Source of the DNA: Gautieria morchelliformis
Taxonomy: Eukaryota > Basidiomycota > Agaricomycetes > Gomphales > Gomphaceae
Assembly (NCBI GenBank): GCA_015179125.1
Contig: WHVA01000035.1
Location: 248,001-312,000, forward strand
Direction: 5' to 3'
DNA: 64,000 bases
Under the pieces are notes generated by a model that was not told the DNA's origin, made no database searches, and saw nothing but the letters and a program-made list of their open reading frames with translations. Positions 33,035 to 43,282 of this stretch are shown here, piece by piece; position 1 is the stretch's first letter; each line of letters begins with the position of its first letter. Both the position numbers and the translations under genes were made by a program.

Positions 33035-34976
33035 ATGATGCCCCCCAAAGAGGGGATGGACGTTGATCCGTCAACGTCCACAACGTGAGCAACGGCCCCG
33101 AGACAGGGGGCCGCAGATATTCTCTGTGCTCCAGTAGACCAGGAGCACTGGATGATTGTGGGATGGGAGGACGCCCTCGCCATCGTCCACCTGGACGATT
33201 GGGCAACGTGCACGGACTACGCCGCGCACTTAAGGGCCGCGACAGGCACCTGCAAGGTCAAATTGCGGGACGAAGACATTGGCGACGCCGTCGATGCAGC
33301 CTGGGGATGGCTCACAAGGGGCATCACGCGTGACGCATGAGAAGAGCTCCTCCGGGACATCCATGACCTCAAAAAAGAGGTCAAGGAGTTGGAACCCACG
33401 GTCGAAGACCGCGACGACGTGCTTGAAACAGAGCGTGCCAAGATCAAGGAACTAGAGCAGCAGCTGAGCGCAGCCCAGCTCCAGGTTACCCTGGTCCACG
33501 CTGCCTCAAAAAGGCCACGACATGACCCGGCCACGGACCCAGTGGCCGGGCCATCATCACCTCGCATGACGGCGCCTTTGCCGGCGCATGCAACATCAGG
33601 GCTAGCGTCCCAATTGTCAGCGCCGACCCTGACGACGACAACGACGGAAGGGCATAGCGCGCCTTCCGACTCTGCGTACGGCGTCCCAGAAGGATGGGAG
33701 TCAGACTCGTCCATCTGGAAGACGTACGACCTGGAAAGGGCACAGCGGCTGGCAGAGCAGCCAAAGAAAAAGCACAAGAAATTGTGCCGCACCCCCAACA
33801 CCGTCAATGGGCTAGCCATTGCGAGGGAAAGCGCGATTAGCGCTTACCTAGCGGCGTCATCGTCGCACACTATCAACGACCCCGCCCTTCAACGGCGGAT
33901 AGCACAGGTCGAGGCCCAGTACATCGGGCCTGGTGTGGCCCTGCCTCCACCGGTGGGGACAGTTCACCCTCCCTACCTGGGGGAGGGGACACTCATCCCA
34001 CTCGGAGATCCACCGATCTCCAAGATGGGCCTCCTACCATGGCCGGTAGGGAAGGCCCAACAGCATCGTACTCAATGGTACGACATCTGCCCACTCAACG
34101 ACCCATGCTTCGTCGAACTCCTAGCGCGGGCAAAAGAAACGCCACAGCTCGCTCGTCGGCGTATTTAAACACATCGAGCGCGAACAACGCGCTCACAATC
34201 CCAAAAGGGATTGTCTCGTGATAGCAGGCGGTACCCCGCACGATATCGTGGCCATCCTAAAGGGTTGGATACACAACCCTGAAGGAATCCCATCAGCCAT
34301 CCGTGACAACGCGGATGGCACCTTCAACCTAGACGACATGGACGTCTGGATGTGGTTGAAGGCCCTTGCGCCCCGGGTCAAAGGGGTCGCATCACCTCTC
34401 AGGGCGAGGCTACTCGACCTATTCGGCTTGACAGACCAATGGTCAAGCCTCATCGACGCCAGGGAAGTGCTGACGCCTCAGAGCACCACCCTGCGGCTCT
34501 CCATCACGGGCCCATTCCCCGTGGGGGCCAAGCTGGCCCCAACATCCCCCTCGCCGAGATCGCGAGATGGTTGGCCCGCTACCATTGAACACTATGTTCA
34601 ATGCAGCATCACCGGCGCGGCATTCAGTGCTGCCGCCCACGAGGGCCAACAAAAGGTCCTCGGGACCAGCCATGTGAGGGCCGCGGTGCCGCGACCCCTC
34701 ACTCACACTCAGCTCGACCAAGAGCTGGCACGCTTCCGGCCCCCTCCTCAGACTGAGGACCCGGCCGTTGAGGCCATGCTCCGCGAGTCCGCTGGCCTCA
34801 TCACCCAAGCGGATACCACCGCTAGTGGTGAGGCCGACCAGCCTCACCCAATCACCACCGATGACACGGAGGTGCCCCCAGAGGAGTCACATGCTCCACC
34901 GGCCCCGTACGACGACGACATCATCGTGTCGGCCACTCTAGAGGACTCCATTATGGATGACCTCTATGAGTCGTAG
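33035..34976 (+). pseudogene. Extra 3' ORF of the outer gypsy (function unknown)
   Basis: Lies between pol and the 3' LTR, where some retroelements have an additional gene. Starts MMPPKEGMDVDPSTSTT. TGA at 33086-33088 and 33338-33340 and a frame change near 34150-34220 show decay. Visible parts: a Trp-rich N-terminal segment (DQEHWMIVGWEDALAIVHLD), a predicted coiled coil (ELLRDIHDLKKEVKELE and on, about 33342-33480), a Ser/Thr/Pro-rich linker, a basic patch (QPKKKHKKLCRT), a Pro/Gly-rich middle and a C-terminal part (WIHNPEGIPSAIRDNADG). No transmembrane segment or signal peptide, so it does not look like an envelope protein. Confidence 0.6.
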
Positions 34977-34997
34977 TTGACCCCTATAGTTGTCTAT

Positions 34998-35009
34998 AGA
35001 GGGGGAGGG
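34998..35009 (+). promoter_or_regulatory. Polypurine tract of outer gypsy
   Basis: AGAGGGGGAGGG directly before the 3' LTR. Confidence 0.8.
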
Positions 35010-35224
35010 TGTAAATAACCTATGTATCTACATGTACAATAGTTATTACATAATCCCAGTGGGCCCCTTAGGGACCCACTGTATAGTTTATGCGTGGGAA
35101 CCGGCCAGCGGTTACCATCGCATATTACTCTTACCTGTCACTACGTAGCATTCAGAATACCACTCATTGGTCAAGTTCTGCAGTGCCCTTGTGATACAAG
35201 GTCCTAAGATCGACATCCTTTACA
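35010..35224 (+). repeat. 3' LTR of outer gypsy (215 bp)
   Basis: TGTAAATAACC...CCTTTACA followed by CTTGG, the second copy of the target duplication. Confidence 0.93.
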
Positions 35225-35229
35225 CTTGG

Positions 35230-35674
35230 CTTCTGTTCCTGAGTGGCGTCAGAGTCACATGCAGGGTTGTACATGTTAGGTGATCACCGCTGAGGTCAGG
35301 GTCAGTGTCACTTGTGAAGCGAGTGCCCCTGGAGATGTGAATAGTATGTGACAGTGCGAGTATATAGTCAGTGTGCTGGCAGTGAGGGATGAGATAGGTG
35401 CTGGCCAGCTGAGCATAGCTGTGAGTGCCTCCCTACTCATTGTCTCTTCCCCCCCTATCACACTCACACAAGCTTTGTAATCACTCACTTTCTGATATCC
35501 AAAACATTCCTTTTCTGTAGCACACACCATAGTAGAGCAATGACCCATGAGAACCTAGGGCTGAACATCACCCCCCTGCCATCCCAAGTGCACCGTGACC
35601 AGCACAACAAACAAAATGTGTCACCCAGCATTGCACCCGGGTGCCAACAGCCATGCCAGTGGCCAGACCAGCCC
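35230..35674. other. No gene seen
   Basis: Unique-looking spacer between the outer gypsy and the next solo LTR; only short frames without family resemblance. Confidence 0.5.
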
Positions 35675-36200
35675 TATAAGGGCAACCTAGGCAGACGCTC
35701 TACACTCAAGCGGCCAACTGGCAAAGGGGGATCCAAAGTAAGATAGAGAACTATATACAGGACATAGACATACCTGGCAAAGGGGGATCCAAAGAGAAAA
35801 CTCTAAGGAACCCCTTTGCCACCTAACTACAACTATAAGCAAACTCGGGCATGCTAGCCTGATCACCGAATGCCTGAGTTACATAAGCAATCACACCAGC
35901 GATAACAGGGCTGGACAGATAAGGAAGGAATGATGTCGGAAGGGGCTGGAACAGGAAGGGAAATAAACGGAACACAATACAGAAGGATGCTAAAGGCTAG
36001 GAGAAGCTCAGGGGCCACCAACAATACGCTGCGATAGTGCAGTGTGCGATAATGCACAGTGCAATAATGTGTGCGATAAAGCATGCAATAATGCGCACTG
36101 CAATAATGCATGTGATAAAGCATGCGATAATGCACAGTGCAATAATGCGTGCGATAAAGCATGCAATAATGCGCAGTGTGTGATTGGTGTTCCCCTGACA
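35675..36200. mobile_element. Solo LTR (526 bp) related to the inner chromovirus LTR
   Basis: AGCCC is duplicated at 35670-35674 and 36201-36205. Shares blocks with the 493 bp LTR: TAAGGGCAACC at the start, two GGCAAAGGGGGATCCAAAG repeats (versus GACAAGGGGAAATCCAAAG) and CCCCTGACA at the end. First dinucleotide is TA instead of TG. Confidence 0.8.
36032..36178 (+). repeat. Minisatellite, ~39 bp unit, within the solo LTR
   Basis: About 3.5 imperfect units built from GATAAAGCATGC, AATAATGCGCA and CTGCAATAATGC. Creates spurious Cys-Asn-Asp repeat frames. Confidence 0.8.
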
Positions 36201-36323
36201 AGCCCTCACCTAGACCCACAGCCATAATCCAAAGCAGAAAGACCCAGGCCCTGGCACTTGCACCTCACAAAACCCATCACCCACCAGTGAAAAGAGTTGC
36301 TGCCAGGCTGAGGGAGCAGGAGG

Positions 36324-36895
36324 CACTAGAGACATAGCAAAATTTCCTGACTTTGAAAATCCACTGGAAATTCTGAGTATATTCCAGAATTTTACAAAAT
36401 TTCCCAGTTCAGGAAATTGGATGAAAATTTATTGTTTTATCAAGAGTTTTTTGGCTCCAGGAAATCCTTCAAAAATTGTAAAATTACCACCTCAAAATCT
36501 TTAATAAACCCTTAGGAAACATTGAATTTCCTCCTCTATGATACTAAATATTTAATAAGGTTTCCTCAGTTTGCAAATTCTATGAAAACATTGGTTTACT
36601 GAACATTTGACAGGGAAACTTTGTAAAAATCAGTGTTTTGATTGAATTTCCTAACTGGGGGAACTTTACTAAATATTTAGTTTCATGGAAGAGGAGATTC
36701 AATGTTTCCTGAGCATTTCTTGAAGATTTTTAATAATTTTACAGCTTTTGAAGGATTCCTTGAAGCCAAAAAACTCTGACAAAACAAATAATTTTCATCC
36801 TATTTCCTGAATTGGGAAATTTTAAAGAAATGTGGAATATCCTTAGAATTTCTAGGGGATTTTCCAAGGCTGAAAATTTTACTATGTCTCCAGTG
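36324..36895. mobile_element. Foldback MITE copy 1 (572 bp, CACTA-type ends)
   Basis: Nearly its whole length is one inverted repeat. It begins CACTAGAGACATAGCAAAAT and ends with the complement of CACTGGAGACATAGTAAAAT. AGG flanks both sides (36321-36323 and 36896-36898). AT-rich, no ORF. Confidence 0.85.
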
Positions 36896-36981
36896 AGGAA
36901 GAGATATCCTGGCTCAGAGCCAAAATGGTGGCTGCTGTGCACTGTCAGCAGCATCAGCAGCCTGGCCACCACCCCACCAAC

Positions 36982-37471
36982 TGTCAGGGGACACCCTGTT
37001 TTCCATTTCCAGTTCCAACACCACACCCAGTTCCGACTCCATTTCCGACTCCGCTTCCAGTTCCGATTCCATCTCCGCCTCCGCTTTCGGAAATGATTCC
37101 GCTTCTGGGAGAACTTCCACCAGTTCTGTTCGCCTTGCCAGTTCCACTCCAATCTCCGACTTCCACTCTCAGAACAGTGTCGGAAATCAAGCGACTCGCG
37201 TAATAGGTGGCATCAAGGGTCGGTCAAGGGTCAGGGAGGTCAGGAGGATGCAGGGTTGATGGCGGGTGCCAAGTGTTGTCCCTGGCTGCGCAGCGTAGTA
37301 TAATACGGGCTCGCTGACATTGGGGGTCCTTAGACTTTTCTCTTTGGATTTCCCCTTGTCAGGTGAGAATCCCCTCTCTTGTATACTCTGTTCATTTATA
37401 CATACTTTGGATTTCCCCTTGTCAGTTGTGTGGTAGTGTGATCTCCACAACCAGCCAGGGTTGCCCTTACA
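36982..37471 (+). repeat. LTR of the chromovirus fragment (490 bp)
   Basis: TGTCAGGGGACACC...GGTTGCCCTTACA; reverse complement of the LTRs at 12860 and 19338 with small differences. Confidence 0.92.
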
Positions 37472-37629
37472 GCAGAAAAGTCTCTCCCCTAGAGGACCGG
37501 CGGTCGTACTGCGCGTTGCATTCGCCATAGGTGCGTTCGGAATCGGAGACAGCGACTCGGAGATCGCAACCTCTTCCGCGCACACGGTATATGACAGCCC
37601 CTCTTCTTACGTCAAGCTCCCATTCTGAC

Positions 37630-38805
37630 ATGGATCCGGATGATCGCCTTCGGAATATGGAGGAGGAATTGACGCGGAACCGGATGAAGACCGATGTGAT
37701 TGAAACAGCCTTACAAACGATTTTGGCTAAGTTAGATATTCCACAAGGTGGTGGAAATGCAATGCTGGATGAGCCAGATTTCGGAAAAGCGGAACTGGTG
37801 GAAGAGAGGATGTCCACGAAGTTGGCAAAGGTCAAACCCGCAACTCCGGCGGACTTTGACGGAGATCGGGAGAAGGGACGTGCATTCTTCAACACATGCA
37901 GCATCTACTTCACAATTGTCGGAGACCTCTTTCCGAACGACCAGGCTCGGATTCACTGGGCATTGTCCTTTTTCAAGTCGGACCGCGCAGCCCGTTTTGC
38001 AAACAAGGTGATCCGACATGAAGCAAAGGGCAAGGGGAACTACTTCCGAGACTGGGACACCTTCGAGAAAACATTTTCCGACCAGTTCTGCCCGAAAAAT
38101 GAGCAGCTCACAGCCCTTACAAAGCTCGAGGGGACCAGCTGGTACCAGGCCAAGGACCCGGTCGATGACTACATTGACCGCTTCCAGGAGCTCATCGACC
38201 TTGCGGAGTATGACGACGACAAGACGATCGTCATCAAATTCCGATGAGGGCTTGATCCGACACTCCAGAACCAAGTTGCACTGCTTGGGGATGGAGCTCT
38301 GGATTTAGATGACCCAGAAGGGTGGTACCAAGCTGCGCAGAGGGTGTCCCGAAACAGGGAAGCAAACGAGGCCTTTGTGGAGACAAACTGGAACATGACA
38401 CGCAGTTCCGCTCGTCCTACTCCACTCGTGCCAAAACCCGGAAGTGCATTCATTCCCACACGGAAAGTATTTCCGATGGTTGTTCCGCCTGCTCCTATTA
38501 GGAACCCTAGCCCCCCTCCCTTGAAGAGTGGCCCTGCCCCGATGGATGTTGACCGCATGCGCGGAAAAGGCCATGGAACTATCACCTGCTTCCGATGTCG
38601 ACAACCAGGCCACTATGCTCGCGAGTGCCCCCAAGCTTTTGACATCCGGCTTATGACCACGGAGGAGAAACTCGAGCTCCTTCCAGAGTTCCTCGCACTC
38701 GCGGACATAAGCGGAGTACCCACTGCAGAAGGAATTTCCGAAAATGCGGAACATGGTGCATCGGAAGCGGAAGATGCATCGGATTTTGTGACACGCAGCA
38801 GGTGA
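37630..38805 (+). pseudogene. Chromovirus gag (fragment copy)
   Basis: MDPDDRLRNMEEEL start, gag core (ARIHWALSFFKSDRAARFAN, GKGNYFRDWDTFEKTFSDQF), TGA at 38245-38247 where Arg is expected (FR-stop-GLDPTL), then the CCHC knuckle CFRCRQPGHYARECP and the end DASDFVTRSR. About 390 codons. The pol frame (LLPVHNRFACLEVENEKP) overlaps its stop and breaks off at 38973. Confidence 0.85.
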
Positions 38806-38973
38806 GATGTGTGCCCCTGCTGCCTGTACATAACCGGTTTGCCTGTCTTGAAGTAGAGAATGAAAAGCCCCCACTCCCCTCACTTCGAACAGACCCACTG
38901 GATAAAGTCACACAAAAACCGAATCCGACACCCCGTCCATCCTGCATCCACCCTTGGGAGAGACGCCTCCAGT

Positions 38974-39795
38974 GCTACTTCACTTGCATATGTGTCTTCC
39001 CCATTACATAGCTCAACCACAGCTCCTGTATCATTCCAACCCATTGTCACCATGCTCCTATTCACTGCTAATTCACATCTCCTTTGGTATAAGTAGCCTG
39101 CATTCACGTGTATATTCTCTAGTTCAATTATCATAGGTTTTCCTTGTGCACTACCCTGCCATGTCATGATCATTATCCTGAACCTCCCCTTCTAAATTAC
39201 CACCTTAGGAAGGACTGGGACTTCACTCATGAGCCCTCACCTCTCACCTTTGCTACTTCACCCTTCGGGGTCACCCCCTTCCATTGGCGAGGGCCTCCAC
39301 AAGAGAGCCTTCACCAATGAAGGGATCATTCAAACTCAAACAACCTTTCCATTGAACCTCGCACATTATATCATCAAGCTACACAAGCCATTCACTTCAA
39401 CTGTAGACCAGGGTCCTTTACTCAGATTACCCTACACCTCTCACACCTTTACAGGTTCAGTCCTCTTCACCAAACCACATCCTTCACTGCAGAAGGCTTC
39501 AGGCATTCGCTGTGCTCACCTATCCATGAGTCACTGACACATGATACTAAACACTCAAAATCCAATCTTGACAGTGGTACACTAGGCATGAATTATTAAA
39601 TTCAACATGTTACGTTGGGGGTGAGCTGCGGAGAAAGCTCATGGTCCTAATTCATTCAATTACCGGTTTAATGGGTGTTGGAGCTTAATTGCACATCCTC
39701 ACGCTCAAGGGTAGAATGGCTCTGACTAAGCTAACCAGCCATGGACTTTCCTGAGATCCAGAGGTGTCAAGCACACACCCCACATCACCCACAGG
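38974..39795. other. No gene seen
   Basis: CT-rich spacer with short frames only. Confidence 0.5.
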
Positions 39796-41034
39796 CACAG
39801 GAGACATGGCAAAATTTGAAATCTACTGAAAATCCTGAGGATATTCCACATTTCTTCAAAATTTCCAATTTCAGGAAATTTGATGAAAATTTATAGTTTT
39901 GTCAGGGTTTTTTGACTTCAGGAAATCCTTCAAAAATTGTAAATTAGAGCCCGTTCGGCTACAGAATTGCGTGGAATCGCACAGCCAAAATGAAATGATG
40001 TCGATTCCAGATGATTCCGGAAATCGCATGAGATTGTGTGACTGTTCGGCTGGCACAATTTTGGAAAATGCCTACTTCTGCTATTGCAATTTTCATGGGT
40101 AATTTGGAATTCTGGTTCTGACCTGAATTCCACATTATTTCAAAAACCAAATTGCTTTCCATCATTACACCACACCGCCCTAGACATTGTGTCATGGCCA
40201 CTCCCAGCTCGGACAAGCCCAAAAAGGAAATCAATTTGGCTGTCGCGCTCCTCCAAGCACGTGAGGTACTCAAGCGGAATCAGAAGGCAGCGGCGACCCT
40301 TGATTTTACTGCATCTGCATTGCACTGGCAACAAAGTTCATGCACATTTAATTAAGTAGTGGTTTTTTTGTCTAAGTACCATTTTTGATAGAAAATATTA
40401 TAGCAGTGACAAGGGCACCTGTAAGCACCAACAAAATGGCCCTTTGGGCAGCCTTCCGGTGTTTATGGAGCCTCTCCAATGTGCCCTGTCTCGATCAAGA
40501 CAGGCCATGCTTCCAAACGACACAACATTGACTACGCTGTCACGTGACAGAAGTGTAGTTACTAGGAGTGTTCGGCTGGTTTCGGTGAAATTGAACAAAA
40601 TCACACAGGTGGTGGTGTTGCGTTTGGCGGGCTGAAACACAGCAAATGAAATTGCAAGACTGCACCATCCCAATTGGCATTGGGTCTTCCAATTGTAAAT
40701 TACAATTCCGTAGCTGAACGAGCTCTTAGTTTCCTGAATATTTGACAGGGAAACTTTGTAGAAATCAATCTTTCTACAGAATTTCCTGACTGGGGAAATT
40801 TTATTAAATATTTAGTTTCACGGAAGAGGAAATTCAATGTTTCATGAGTGTTTCTTGAAAATTTTTAGGTGATAATTTTACAATTTTTGAAGGATTCCCT
40901 GCAGCTGAAAAACTCTGACAAAACATTAAATTTCCATCCAATTTCCTGCACTGGGAAATTTTGAAGAAATGTGGAATATCCTCAGAATTTCCACTTGATT
41001 TTCAAGGTCAGGAAATTTTGCCATGTCTCCAGTG
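39796..41034. mobile_element. Foldback MITE copy 2, split by a nested MITE
   Basis: Same family as 36324-36895: starts CACAGGAGACATGGCAAAAT, ends with the complement of CACTGGAGACATGGCAAAAT, again flanked by AGG (39793-39795 and 41035-41037). Without the nested 779 bp element it would be about 457 bp; the left arm is shorter than in copy 1. Confidence 0.85.
39947..40725. mobile_element. Harbinger-like non-autonomous element (779 bp)
   Basis: Inverted ends GAGCCCGTTCGGCTACAGAA and GAGCTCGTTCAGCTACGGAA with TTA duplicated at 39944-39946 and 40726-40728, as in PIF/Harbinger elements. No transposase. Internal GTTCGGCTGG motifs at about 40041 and 40570. Confidence 0.8.
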
Positions 41035-41349
41035 AGGTGGATCTCGGGTTCCTGTGGCTTAGTCATCTTTGAGCCTACCTACTTCTCTCCCCCCAACTCA
41101 TGGCAAGATTTTCATGGTACTAGAAATCTTGCCAAGTACCAGTTAGCATCAGTGAACCTATTACTCAGCCTTGGAAAGAAAGCAGATATGCTTGCTAAGC
41201 TATTGCATAATATGCAGAGAAAGTATATGTAAAGGGATCAGATTCCCACAATTTCCCACATCCCAGTGCCCTTGACAAGCAAGGAGATGTTCCAGTGGAA
41301 AGGTGTGGCAATGCAACTTGTCAGCTGGCCATGACAGTACTTGGAGATC

Positions 41350-41490
41350 TAGTGAGACTAACCACCCTGGTCATTGCAGATATGTGCACAGTCAAGTGCA
41401 TAGTCGGACAAGTGACGAATGAGTGGAGCACCATTGACCACTGTGGAGACAGGAGGATGTACAGCCCATTTGTGTGGGCTGTAATTCTGA
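41350..41490 (+). pseudogene. Fragment of a Tnp2 transposase C-terminus
   Basis: Encodes a segment with TVKCIVGQVTNEWSTIDHCG, homologous by eye to the VECVVGRV...NEWGIIDRSGD end seen at 43283-43633 and at 8940-9030. Only this tail is recognisable. Confidence 0.5.
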
Positions 41491-41544
41491 GACAGGACTG
41501 TAAGAGTTTGATAAAATATATATATATCTATATGATAACCTCTC

Positions 41545-41685
41545 AGTATATGCGCGAGTGCACGATACTAGATATATATGATTACCTATACGATAACCTC
41601 TACATAAACGTATAGGTAAGTAAGAATGAATGTAAAGCTGAGAACGAGTCTCTCACCTCAGTATATGCGCGAGTGCATGATACTG
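41545..41685 (+). repeat. Two direct repeats CTCAGTATATGCGCGAGTGC
   Basis: Copies at about 41545 and 41657, ~112 bp apart, in an AT-rich region with TATATA runs; no gene from 41490 to 42390. Confidence 0.6.
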
Positions 41686-42393
41686 ACGGAGAGGGACTTC
41701 TAAGTATCTACTTTATAGTCTACCAAGAACAATGGTGGAATAAAAACAATGGACTGCGCATGAGCTATCTATAGCGGTGGACAGTGGAATATTTTAGACA
41801 ATAACGGCACCCTAAATTGTTTGTCACATAATGTGACATGGGGTGATGCGGTTTGCTCGCAGCTTACGCGTTCACTTCTTACAAGGACTGTCTTCCTTGA
41901 GATTGAATGTATGCTTGTTGTCTCAAGACTCACAAGGGGTTGGGTCATTGTGGAAATTTGAACTGTCCACTCGTCACACATCATGTGTCAATACCAGCTG
42001 CTTTTGGGCGGCAGATGGTACATAAGTGCCCGAATGTACTTTAATTTTGGTTCATTGTGAAAAAAACTACTGAAAATCCATACTAGTGCAAAAGATACAG
42101 ATTTCAAGTGCCCGCTCTTCCTAGTGTTGGGTGCTCAAGATATACTGATGGCATTGCTATTTCCCTTGGGTTTTGTGGTGAGAGAATACCAAGGAGTCAA
42201 CCCATGGAGATGGGATCCCCTCAGTCCATTATCTATCCACTACCACTACTGACAGTCAGTATAGTTGGTATAGACAACAGGGTCCACTGGGAGAGTCACA
42301 TTTAGTGGAACTGCTATACAAACAGTAGTGGAATTGAATAGCGCTCTAATTGTGAGAGGCTTACCTCGTTGGAGTAGGTCTGGCATAAGATAG

Positions 42394-42738
42394 TTAAGAA
42401 CTCAGTGCGAGAGACAGGAAAAGGATGACATCATTACTGAGTCCCCATATCCCAGCAAAGCTTTGTGCCTCCCAGGTGTCCTTCAACTTTCCAAAGAGAG
42501 AATTCTCTTCCACCAGTTTCTTGACATTTCTGTGGATTAAGTATGCATGGTTCAGCCATGTTCCAGCCATTCCAGCCTGATCCCATGTGTCCATGGTTTC
42601 AATGATTGCGACTACAAGTCCAGCAGCATCATGAGGCCCGATAACGGCTGGAAAACGATCAGCTAACACTGTAGAAACAATAGGCGCTGTATACCAGCGC
42701 TTTTCAAGCCAACGCCGCTGAGACGCTCCTTTTTGCAC
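42394..42738 (-). CDS. Uncharacterised open frame
   Basis: 114 codons with plausible composition (FPAVIGPHDAAGLVVAIIET, GTWLNHAYLIHRNVKKLVEE) but no family I recognise. It lies beside Tnp2 remnants and may be part of that relic or of another dead gene. Confidence 0.25.
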   Translation of the reverse strand: MQKGASQRRWLEKRWYTAPIVSTVLADRFPAVIGPHDAAGLVVAIIETMDTWDQAGMAGTWLNHAYLIHRNVKKLVEENSLFGKLKDTWEAQSFAGIWGLSNDVILFLSLALSS

Positions 42739-42901
42739 TTGCCAGGCGCCCCTTAAATTTCAAAAGCTAAGGTACTGATCCTAGGCTTGGATTAGGACTT
42801 GTACCAAGGTACAAAAATTTCAATGTACACAAAATGAAATACAATTTATTTGCATACACAAGAAGTGAAAGTAAGTGGCCGTTTACCTACTAGTATTAAC
42901 C

Positions 42902-43040
42902 TCGTCGTCTACCGCATCAACAAATGCTGTAAGTGAATGAAAATAAAAATAAAAATAAATCTTGTCGATGATCCCTCATTCGCTCCCACGTCGAACTCGG
43001 CCCACGACGCATTTGCTACCGATGCAATCACGTGGGGGCG
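42902..43040 (-). pseudogene. Duplicated Tnp2 transposase C-terminal tail
   Basis: Minus-strand reading gives CVVGRVRRGSE, a TGA where Trp is expected, then GIIDK; the bases at 42902-42925 match the FVDPVDDE end of the copy at 43283. It repeats the tail ~390 bp away. An AAAATA simple repeat lies at 42937-42958. Confidence 0.5.
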
Positions 43041-43142
43041 AGTGCGGCTCCGGAGGGCGAGCGCGGGAGTCCGAGTCCAGGTCCGGAAGGTGAGCTCGGG
43101 AAGAGCGAGGGAGTGTGAGGGGGAGTGCGGCATTGCGAGTCC

Positions 43143-43166
43143 GGGAGTCCGGGGAGTGGGAGTGGG
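43143..43166 (+). other. Potential G-quadruplex
   Basis: GGG-N5-GGGG-N3-GGG-N3-GGG on the plus strand, inside a strongly G-rich, C-poor stretch (43045-43215) of GAGTGCGGGAGT-like repeats. Confidence 0.6.
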
Positions 43167-43282
43167 AGTACAATGCGAGTGCAACGGGAGCGTGTGGGCA
43201 TGCGAGTGAGCATGCTTTGTTACGCGATCGACGCGAGGCGTATGAAATGCAAATATACGCAGTGCACCCTTGGCCTCCCCAG

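Larger units (their letters stand above)
11110..35224 (+). mobile_element. Outer Ty3/gypsy chromovirus carrying four nested insertions
   Basis: Bounded by 215 bp LTRs (TGTAAATAAC...CCTTTACA) and by 5 bp target duplications CTTGG at 11105-11109 and 35225-35229. Coding order on the plus strand is gag, CCHC knuckle, protease, RT, RNase H, integrase, chromodomain and an extra 3' ORF, then a polypurine tract. About 24.1 kb now; subtracting the nested elements and their duplications leaves about 9.3 kb. The 5' LTR is preceded by a partial tandem LTR copy. Several in-frame TGA/TAG codons make it non-autonomous. Confidence 0.93.
36982..38973 (+). mobile_element. 5' fragment of a chromovirus of the inner family
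   Basis: LTR plus gag plus the first bases of pol, in the plus orientation. Homology to the inner chromovirus (minus strand, 17120-19830) stops at 38973 after GGGAGAGACGCCTCC; no 3' LTR follows. It lacks the solo LTR that splits gag in the other copy, so it shows the undisturbed gag order. Confidence 0.9.

Noticed and set aside
33035-34976. Envelope gene of an errantivirus-like element
   Set aside because: No signal peptide, transmembrane helix or furin-like site; coiled coil and basic patch instead.
36042-36227. Open frame encoding Cys-Asp-Asn-Ala repeats
   Set aside because: It is produced by the 39 bp minisatellite inside a solo LTR; no start context and no family.
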